Source of the DNA: Dentipellis sp. KUC8613
Taxonomy: Eukaryota; Basidiomycota; Agaricomycetes; Russulales; Hericiaceae
Reading direction: 5' to 3'
Length of the DNA stretch: 64,000 bases
Assembly: GCA_002286715.1 (NCBI GenBank)
Contig: NSJX01000013.1
Location: 294,625 to 358,624, forward strand
Numbering within the stretch: position 1 is the stretch's first letter; each line of letters starts with the position of its first letter. Below are positions 56,547 to 64,000 of the stretch, one piece after another. The position numbers and the translations under genes were made by a program. The notes under the pieces are model-generated. The model had not been told where the DNA came from and searched no databases. It saw only the letters and a list, made by a program, of their open reading frames with translations.

Positions 56547-59264
56547 TCAGAAGCCACTGGCAGTCACCCGCAGCTGCTCCAGCTTCTTCAAGACCTCATT
56601 TACCGTCCGGTCCAATTCGGAGGCGATTGCGCTTTGTTTTGATGGAGGCAGCCGTGCGAACATCTCGCACAAGTCACCGTCGACTGTCGCCTTGACGGGA
56701 ACGTAGTATCCCCTCCAGGCCAGGTGGTCTCTCCCGACGAGACTGGTTTGCTCTGTGCGGATGTGTTGCTCGAGCGTCGAGATGAAGTCGACGTCCTCCT
56801 TCGAGACCAAAGGCACGAGGATGCCTATTGTGCCGTGAAGGCCGGTGTATAACAGCACCTCACGACCTCCGGCCACGAGCGAGACCTTGTGTATTGATGT
56901 CACCAAGTCGCCGACGTGGAAGTGGCATAACATTTTGGTCTTGTGGGGCGCACCCATCAACAAGCCCTTCTCGTGGAGGATGCCTGCGCCTGTGGGATCG
57001 TCATCGACCTGGTCTGAGACCTTCAGATCCAAGCGGTTGACGAAGACATTGCCAAAGCGATCTCCGGCTGCGACAGTCGTATAGTCGACCATGGTCGAGC
57101 AGGTTATCCATCGCGGCTGCGTGTCGTCGGCGAAGACAAGGAGACGGTTTTCGGGGGCTTTGTAGACTGCAAATGAGACGGATTCTTGCATGTCTCCGAC
57201 GAGAATACGAGAGCCCTGGGTGTTGAGGCTGACAATGGCAGAGGCAAAAGTCTTCAAAAAATATTCAGTTTGCAGAGTACATAATGGTCGAAAAATGGGC
57301 TCACCTTGTTTTCAACCTTCCTGAGCAATTTCTTCTTGCCCATCTCATAGATACGCAATGCCTTTCCAACGCCAGCAACTAGCCTGCCTTGGAAGCCCAT
57401 AAGAGACAGTGGCACATCGTCCGTCTCAGTCTGAGGATAAAAACTGGTCGTGAATCGATGCAGCAGCAGTATCATGTGAGACACGTACCTTATGGAGGAG
57501 CTCGAGACCCGTGCCGTCATTCGTAAACGTGTAGGTCCTCAAGAAACCACTGGTACATGACCGCGGAGACAAGAATGTGTCTTGCGCAGTACCAACGACA
57601 AGGTGCAGTTCGTTATTCCGCGCCGCGAATGGCACGATTGCAAGAGAAAATGCCGCTTCGTTGTTGTCCAGGTGCACTACAGACACCGTCTTGCCCTGAA
57701 AGCATGATGAGATTCGACGGGCATCGACAGTCGAGATTCGACGGTCATCGACAGTCAAACTCAAAACATACCTCAACGGGATCAATGATACGGATACATG
57801 ATGCCCATGTACCTGCTGGGGCTTTCGGTCGTCCGAACTGTTCTGGCGGTAGGTTGAGTAATTCCTCATCAATCTGTTGACCCTTCGCCCTCTGAAATAC
57901 ACGCCTCAGCATCGGTTGATACACTGACAACACTGAGTATCTTACCAGCTCCTGTAACTTCTGCTCGATAGCTGCCTCGCTCAGCACCCGATGATCAGCT
58001 TCGATGCAGTAAAAGTAGCTATTCGTGGGGTGCGAAATGAATTTCCGGGGCGTATACGTTAGAGACATTGCGTCTTGCTTGAGTTTTGTTCCCAGCTTCG
58101 GTATTTGAAATATCCTGATGACCAAATTGTTCGATTAGCATGCTGAAAAAAAATCGAGTAATGATCGCAGGCAGCTATCAACAGGAACGTTTCTACATAG
58201 ATCCAACGGATCCACCAGTCCCTTGGTATCATCCGCAAAAACCCACTGAAGTGCAAGTCAAAGTAACAGCAGGACTCACCTAAGAACACTGCCGGTGATA
58301 CCGATCAAGCCTTCTGGGCACAATTCGGCAGAGAAACTCCACGCGTAGTCGAGGTTATCGAATATGAGTGGTGTGAAGTGCATAAGGTTTTGGTGCGTAT
58401 AATTTAGCCATGTTCGTGAAGACAGCGCAAGGATGGCAGGTTGATGCTGGATCTGCACTCTGATGAGACGAACAGGGCGAGTACCCAAGAACCTAGAAGA
58501 CAAATGAAAGTTCGTGAGCAGGCCGTATGACTGTATAGCTATAGAATCATACCTTGTCCGCGTATCCGTGAGTTGGCCATTTTGAGGATCGAGCACGGTA
58601 CGAAGTAGGACACCGTTTTGCAGACCAATGTTGACGAACATGGTTGGCTGACTCCTGTTGATGCTGGCATCCAGCATGTCGGCGATGCAGATGGCGGATG
58701 GTGGGGCAGTGAGGGCTTGCAAACTGATCGTCTCCAATGTGCTTTCAGGGTCCAACGATATGATACGAACAGTCTGGTCTTCGCATCCAACAGCCTGTCA
58801 AAATACGGGTGAGTAAGCAAAGTCGCGTAAAATTAGACAAAAAACAATACCAAGAAAGGTGTACGCTGCCTGCCTTCCGGAACCTCCCCAATGCTTAGAG
58901 CAAGCACTGTACTCCCCATCGCCTTCCTATCTTGGTATTCGTTAAGCTGCCCGTCCAGGTCCAGCTCGAAGTAGACAAGCTCAGCGGAGCTCAACGCAAC
59001 GACCACCTGTCGCTTATTTGTGGAAGCAGCCACGATGGTCTTCCCCTGCGGTACACGCCACTCGTTCACACGACGATCAGCCAGGACATGTCGTATTCCA
59101 TGAGGGTGAACCTGGAGAAGCGCATCCGCGCCAATTTGCTGTACTGCGAGGGTTGGAGCAGATGACAGAAAACCAGTATCCTGGACTTCCTCGATAGTTT
59201 CGCCAATAGAGAGCACCAAGGTTCCGTTAACGAAGGATAAGATGATGTACGAGTCAAAAAGATC

Positions 59265-59295
<31 letters not shown>

Positions 59296-61009
59296 ATTCT
59301 GGTCAGCATGGAGATGCGCGGGAATGTGAAAAGAGACTGACCGTCCTCTTTGACTTTCGTGGTCCAAACAGCGTTCGGGATACCAGGAAGGTCTGAGCTA
59401 ACTGTCTCTTCCACCTCCAAGCCATGCCGCAGTGTCCGGAAAGTGCTCCGTGCACCTCGTCCACACGCGGTAAATATTTGTGGTGAATCAGAGTTGGGGA
59501 GCAGGTTCGTCACTTTGGCGTCAATGATGGGATCCAACGACTCAATCTCGTCGGCCAGCGCCAAATTGTCCAAAGGCCGTGGTCGGAAATATGCACGAGG
59601 AAGGGCTAGTGTTGGCTCAGACATTCCAAATGATGGGTAATTCGTCGAGCTGAACTCGGGCTCATTGTCATCGTCACCCAGCTTCTGGAACTGGTAAAGT
59701 TGGCTGCACAGCAACGCTCATCAGGAATGATATGATGGTGGAGACTGAGATTACTCACTGGTTTCCAAATTCTGCAGCGACAAACAAGAAACCGGACTTC
59801 AGGATGCAGAGGCTAGAAGCTATCGGAACAGTATCAAAGTACTTGATCTTCAGCGCTTTGACCTCTTCATCTTCGTGGTCAATCGTGACCTTGAATAGGT
59901 CACCCTCTTCGCTTTGGAGAAGGAAGAAGAACGCGCCCTACGTTTAGTCAGACAGCTGTAAACACTGTATTGCAAATACTGTTTGATAGCGCACCTTCAT
60001 TTTGTGCATGACAGCAGACGTGATGATGACACCACGGTCTTTGTCCTCGAGGGGGTGTTTTCTTCGAGGAATTGGGACGCGGTGCTGAGGGCTGTCCATA
60101 TGTCTATATATGATGTGGTCTTCACAACATACAAGAACGCCAGATGGGCCGTCATAGCGATCGGAAGATGCGAGCTGTCCACCAGGAACTTGAACAAGAA
60201 GGTTTGCTCGAGGGTCAGTAGGTTCGCTCCATTTTCGCACGACATGGTTCAGGCCGAGATCCAGTTCGTAGTAGGTCAGGAGCTGAATAATATTTCGTCA
60301 GCGAAGGTCCGTTGAATTGAAAGTGCGAAACTCACCTTGTCTGCATTATTGAATGCCTCACCTGTCGGGTCCTGGTCCGACTCCGTATAGTCCACTTCCA
60401 AGGCAGCAAACATAGGGTTCTCGAAGCCCACATCAACGCCAACAATATGGTGGATGATAGCAGCGTTCCGATGTGCTTCAAGAGGCGAGGATATCGTCAA
60501 ATTTGCCGCAGCATCGCGGTTCAGGATATACACAAGTTTGGCCTTTTCCATGGCCGCAATCATGACGCTGCGTCCCTTGGGGTCTACGGCAAGGTACTGA
60601 CCAGGAACAATACGTCGCGCACCAGACTTTCCGAACGTCTCCTGGTGGACCTTGACGAATGCACTAGTCTTCGGATCATAGTCCAGAATGACGATGCGTC
60701 CAGAGTCAGACCCTACGATGGCGTAGTCTGAGAAAACGGTGCGTGAATATCAAGAACGGATATGTATACGCACACAAGCTCACCCTTGTTGCCACCCGTC
60801 AGACGGAAGGCAGCGAGAGACCGTATGGAACCGAAAGCGTCACTGGCTATGACGGTCGAGATCTTGCCAGTCTGGACGTCGGGGCGCAGTAGTTCTAAAC
60901 GCGTGCCATGCGAGACGATTATCTCCTGCTGTCTAGCACCAGAAAAGTTCCCTACAATGGCCTGTGGTGCTGCCGTTGCATGCTGCAAGGTCAGATTGTA
61001 CAGATGCAT
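56547..61009 (-). CDS. rse1: Splicing factor 3B subunit 3 (SF3B3/Rse1/SAP130)
   Basis: A component of U2 snRNP SF3b that helps recognise the branch point. The start [20 protein letters not shown] followed by [15 protein letters not shown] is characteristic, as are [82 protein letters not shown], and the end [20 protein letters not shown] with [17 protein letters not shown]. The protein consists of three beta-propellers in the arrangement shared with DDB1. It has more than ten exons. One intron (near 59240-59340) contains a TA microsatellite. The encoded length, about 1,200 residues, is normal for the family. Confidence 0.95.
59265..59291. repeat. (TA)n microsatellite in an intron
   Basis: Thirteen or so consecutive TA units inside an intron of the SF3B3 gene. 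If translated it gives alternating Tyr-Ile, which is an artefact of reading through the intron. Confidence 0.9.
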
Positions 61010-61376
61010 TGCACCGCGTCGAATAGCCGGATGAGAAAGACCGGGTGAAAGATGAGGAAATCGACGAGGAGGTGTTGGACCTTGAACTTCCTGAGTCCGG
61101 TGTCTTCAACAGCAGCGCGTTCGTTCGGTTGTGGCGCGGCTTTCGAAGAACGGATGACCAATATCGTCCTTGACCCTAACCCAAGTGCCCTCCATAGGCG
61201 CTCCGCCTTGACTTCCATCCTGATAGCTTGTAAGTAGCTACATCATTAGGCTCTCGGTGCTAATGCTAATCGAGGTGAGTTATTTGACCCAATATGTATA
61301 CGGAGGGCTTGTTCATCGAGTATTAGTATACAGTGCAATATTGTGTGCCTACAGTCCCCTTTCACGACGCCGCCCA
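61010..61376. other. Divergent promoter interval, SF3B3 / cullin-repeat gene
   Basis: About 370 bp between divergent starts. The open frame at 61257 extends the cullin-like frame upstream, but only the ATG at 61377 gives a normal cullin N terminus. Confidence 0.5.
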
Positions 61377-62336
61377 ATGTCAAACCTGCCACCGATCCCT
61401 GCTCCGCCGACAAGTCTCGCAGAGGCATCGACATCACTACAGGCGCTCTGGGATTATATGCAACCTGCCTTCGACCACATTTTCCGTTCACCCACGAGCG
61501 ATCCTGCGAAAGTACCTCCGATCGATGCCGCATATTACATATGGGTCTCCACGGCTCTCTACAACTATCGGACGTCTCCGAGACGGCCTGCATCGCTCAA
61601 TGAGAACGCGCGTATGAGGATGCCTGGCAGCGATGTCTACGAGCGTGTGGATGCATACCTAGCCAGTATAGCGCAAGAGCTAATGTCGGGCGCCCCACAG
61701 GACGCGCACGCGCTTATACCATACCTCTTGTCGACGTATACCCGCTTCACAACGAGCGCAGCAGTCTTGCACAGAATGTTGAACTACATAAACAGTCACT
61801 TCGTGACACCCGAACTGAACCGTGGCCACGGATGGCTAGGCCGGCACGAAATCCCTGATCAGAACCCGAAGAAGCCCAGACGCGGCGGGAACTGGCGGGA
61901 AGGGGTGAAAGCACGTTTTGCAGAGTTGCGTGCGGCGGAGCTGAAGAAGTGGGGATGGGAGGAAGGTGATCCGGCAGACGTACTGGCAGAGGCACAGACA
62001 TGCGCAGAGGCAGCGAGCGGACTCGATCGCGTCGTACCTCTAGCGTCGCTCGCGCGTAGGCGGTTCAGGACAGAAGTGTTGGAGCCGTTGCTGAAGGTTC
62101 CGGGAGCAGGTGCGGGCATGGAGCAAAGCGGGAACGGCAGGCTGGACAATGCAGTGGCGGAATTGTTGGACTTGACTACCACCCAGAGCCTTGGGGAGAG
62201 GGCCCAGCTAGCACAGATTATGGCCCGCATGTTGCGGATGTGTGGAATGCAGCCCGACCATCCTTTGCGCAGACGGCTGGACAGTGATGGTTATACTGGT
62301 ATGAGCCCCAAGCGATACCCGACCGTTTCTTGTTGA
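61377..62336 (+). CDS. Cullin-repeat-like protein, N-terminal domain only
   Basis: A single exon of 319 residues. The sequence LWDYMQPAFDHIFRSPTSDP, then IDAAYYIWVSTALYNYRTSP and DVYERVDAYLASIAQEL, match the first cullin repeat of CUL1-type proteins, which binds the substrate adaptor. The protein stops well before the cullin-homology region that recruits Rbx1 and carries the NEDD8 lysine. It therefore cannot form a ligase by itself and might compete for adaptors. The end QPDHPLRRRLDSDGYTGM is a proper stop, with no obvious continuation downstream. Stand-alone proteins of this type are known from basidiomycete genomes. Confidence 0.82.
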   Translation: MSNLPPIPAPPTSLAEASTSLQALWDYMQPAFDHIFRSPTSDPAKVPPIDAAYYIWVSTALYNYRTSPRRPASLNENARMRMPGSDVYERVDAYLASIAQELMSGAPQDAHALIPYLLSTYTRFTTSAAVLHRMLNYINSHFVTPELNRGHGWLGRHEIPDQNPKKPRRGGNWREGVKARFAELRAAELKKWGWEEGDPADVLAEAQTCAEAASGLDRVVPLASLARRRFRTEVLEPLLKVPGAGAGMEQSGNGRLDNAVAELLDLTTTQSLGERAQLAQIMARMLRMCGMQPDHPLRRRLDSDGYTGMSPKRYPTVSC

Positions 62337-62698
62337 AATACATGATCTGGCTTTGGACAATCTAAGATGTGCTGAATTGTACTTTGGAAATGAAAAAAAT
62401 AAATAATAATAATTGCTCTTCCTTCTAGTCGTCTGCGCGTCGTGATGAGGTATCTCACGAACTGAGTCGTGCTAGGCGCCTGCCACTTATTGCTTTGACG
62501 GAAGTCAGGTCGCAGTTCCGAGCTTTTGGTCACGGCTTTCAGGTCAATCGAACGCTTAAGATATCGCTGAGATATTACATCACGCAGTCCTTCGGCCACA
62601 AGAATGGTTCATTGAAATGGTGTGACCATGGTCGTGTCTATTTTACAGATACCGTGAATTCACAGAGCAACGGAAATCATTTACTCTACATTTCTTCG
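62337..62698. other. Intergenic, convergent 3' ends
   Basis: Spacer between the cullin-repeat gene and the MFS transporter gene. AT-rich with an A-rich run near 62390. No gene was seen. Confidence 0.5.
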
Positions 62699-64000
62699 TT
62701 AAATAACGTATCTGCGGGTTCAAGTCAGTCAACGTTGTTGAGGTGAAGCGGAGATGATGCACGTACCGGAACAACGGGCTAGCATCACCCATCTCCCTAA
62801 ATTCATCCTTCCTGCTGAGGTCAATACCCTCTCTTGCGCAAAGCTCCTCCTTCTGTTTGTTGATGACGCGGTATCTCCACATCAAGACGCACGTCGCGAT
62901 GATCCTACAGAATGGCAGACATGAGAACACCAAAAGGAAAAACGTAGCCGGTTTACTGACGTCAAGGACAGCCATCCCATCATAGTGCCGTGACCGTGGT
63001 GGTAGAGGGGAGGGTCGTAGTAGATAAACGACGAGCAAATTCTGTTCAGGAGTTAGTGACGAATAACATAAAGGGATGGTGCAGAGACATACCCCCCGAG
63101 ATTGCCAATACCAATAACCATAGCGATCACTACGCCTCTCTTCAAATCGCCTCCGGCGTTACCACCCGCCCAAGCCAGGTTCACTGCGATGGTCGGGTAA
63201 ACGCCCATACATGCGATGATAGCCCCTGCATATCCGGCGCCCGGTTCCGTCTGAGTGTACAAGACGATGTAGCCGATGAGGGAGACAAAGGCACCACCCA
63301 TGATGAAAGGACCACGGATGTTCGTCTTGTCTGAGTAGATGCCAACGATGATCGTCATGAGACATCCGCATACGAAGGGCGGAATCGACAAAAGTTGCGC
63401 CCGAGCTGAGGAGTATCCGAGCTCTTTGATGATACTCGGAGTGAAGAGAGCAACGGCGTAGACAGGGACCAGCACACTGTTGAGATATCGTTAGACTGCA
63501 CTTTCCCTCTGCACATCCCATAATCACGCACCCCATGTAGACAGTGATCTGGAGATACGTCTTGTAGTCAAACACAGCTTGCCAAAGGAACTTGATATCG
63601 AAATGTGTCGCGAGGTTGTTGGAGTCGTTCCTGAGCAACTGGATAACATGCTGACGTTCTGAAGTCGTCAGGAATGTAGCCGTCTCGGGATACTGATGCG
63701 GACCTCGTCAGACCCGACTATGAACGGGAAGAAGATGTGCTCACATCGTGCATGAATATGTAGGAAAGACCGGCTACGACGACGGTCACGATGCCCTCCA
63801 GGCAGAACTGATGAAAGCGTCAGTAGGATCCACGCAGTAGGGAATAGAAAATATTCACAATCCACTGCCAGCCGTGCAGACCTCCGATCCTGCGACAAAT
63901 GTCAGACATTCTTGTCGTCGCGGGAAACGTGAAACAACACACCCTTCCATGTGTTCGATGCCATATCTATCATTAAAAATCAAAGGGTGTCATTCTTTGA
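62699..64000 (-). CDS. MFS transporter, allantoate permease (Dal5/ACS) type, 3' part
   Basis: The gene runs off the right edge, so the N terminus is missing. Exons read, in protein order: GGLHGWQWI joined to FILEGIVTV-like sequence; HFDIKFLWQAVFDYKTYLQI; VPVYAVALFTPSIIKELGYS; FVCGCLMTIIVGIYSDKTNI; IACMGVYPTIAVNLAWAGGN; and a final membrane segment FFLLVFSCLPFC followed by CAREGIDLSRKDEFREMGDA, SPLFRYVI and the stop at 62699. The loop G-Y-S-S-A-x-A-Q-L and the ending GDASPLFRY are typical of the anion:cation symporter family that carries allantoate, nicotinate, pantothenate and related carboxylates. The substrate is unknown. Confidence 0.9.

Noticed and set aside
59190..59345. Tyr-Ile repeat peptide in the SF3B3 frame
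   Set aside because: It arises from reading through an intron that contains a TA microsatellite; SF3B3 homology resumes on both sides.
1..64000. tRNA, rRNA genes and CRISPR arrays
   Set aside because: I looked for T-loop-like GGTTCGAATCC boxes and for regularly spaced repeats and found none convincing.

Overview
The window is a gene-dense, intron-rich stretch of a fungal nuclear genome. Short (about 50-70 nt) GT-AG introns, closely packed genes on both strands, a fungal polyphenol oxidase, mannitol-1-phosphate dehydrogenase, basidiomycete-style TKL kinases with an HGDLK catalytic loop and a stand-alone cullin-repeat protein all point to an agaricomycete basidiomycete (mushroom-forming; the order cannot be fixed from sequence alone). 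Gene models were built by reading all frames and joining exons at splice sites; most joins were checked for frame.

Layout. 1-1.3 kb: unassigned, with possible minus-strand exon fragments. 1.3-11.3 kb: carboxymuconolactone-decarboxylase-like protein (+), cohesin kleisin Rad21 (-), a mitochondrial PPR protein (+), mitochondrial cytochrome c peroxidase (-), intronless mannitol-1-phosphate 5-dehydrogenase (+). 12.5-22 kb: tyrosinase (+), tRNA guanine-10 methyltransferase Trm11 (-), a small SWIM zinc-finger Sws1/ZSWIM7 homologue (+), a nuclear WHIM/DDT-like protein (-), a CDCA7-type zinc-finger protein (-) and Tim17 (+). 22.7-25.1 kb: a 2.4-kb non-autonomous DNA transposon with 41-bp inverted ends and a 7-bp target duplication.

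25.6-36.0 kb is the most unusual region. Two tandem paralogues each encode an N-terminal WD40 propeller, a helical-bundle domain resembling the MLKL/HeLo-type four-helix bundle, and a C-terminal TKL kinase domain. The first copy has lost the alphaC glutamate and the DFG aspartate and so looks like a pseudokinase. The second keeps all catalytic residues and has a 700-residue Ser/Pro and charged-repeat tail. This active kinase / pseudokinase pair with a cell-death-type bundle recalls the RIPK3-MLKL arrangement of animal necroptosis, but the functional link is inference. A caspase-like (C14) protease lies 12 kb further on.

36.4-64 kb: Mmc1-like mitochondrial protein (-), FAD monooxygenase (-), VanZ-like membrane protein (-) divergent from an RraA/HMG-aldolase-like protein (+), DNA polymerase kappa with one UBZ finger (-), the caspase-like protein (-), Atg6/Beclin (+), glutamate-cysteine ligase (+), SF3B3/Rse1 (-), cullin-repeat protein (+) and an MFS transporter of the Dal5/allantoate type (-) running off the right edge. 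Most of these are ordinary housekeeping genes and no metabolic cluster is evident.
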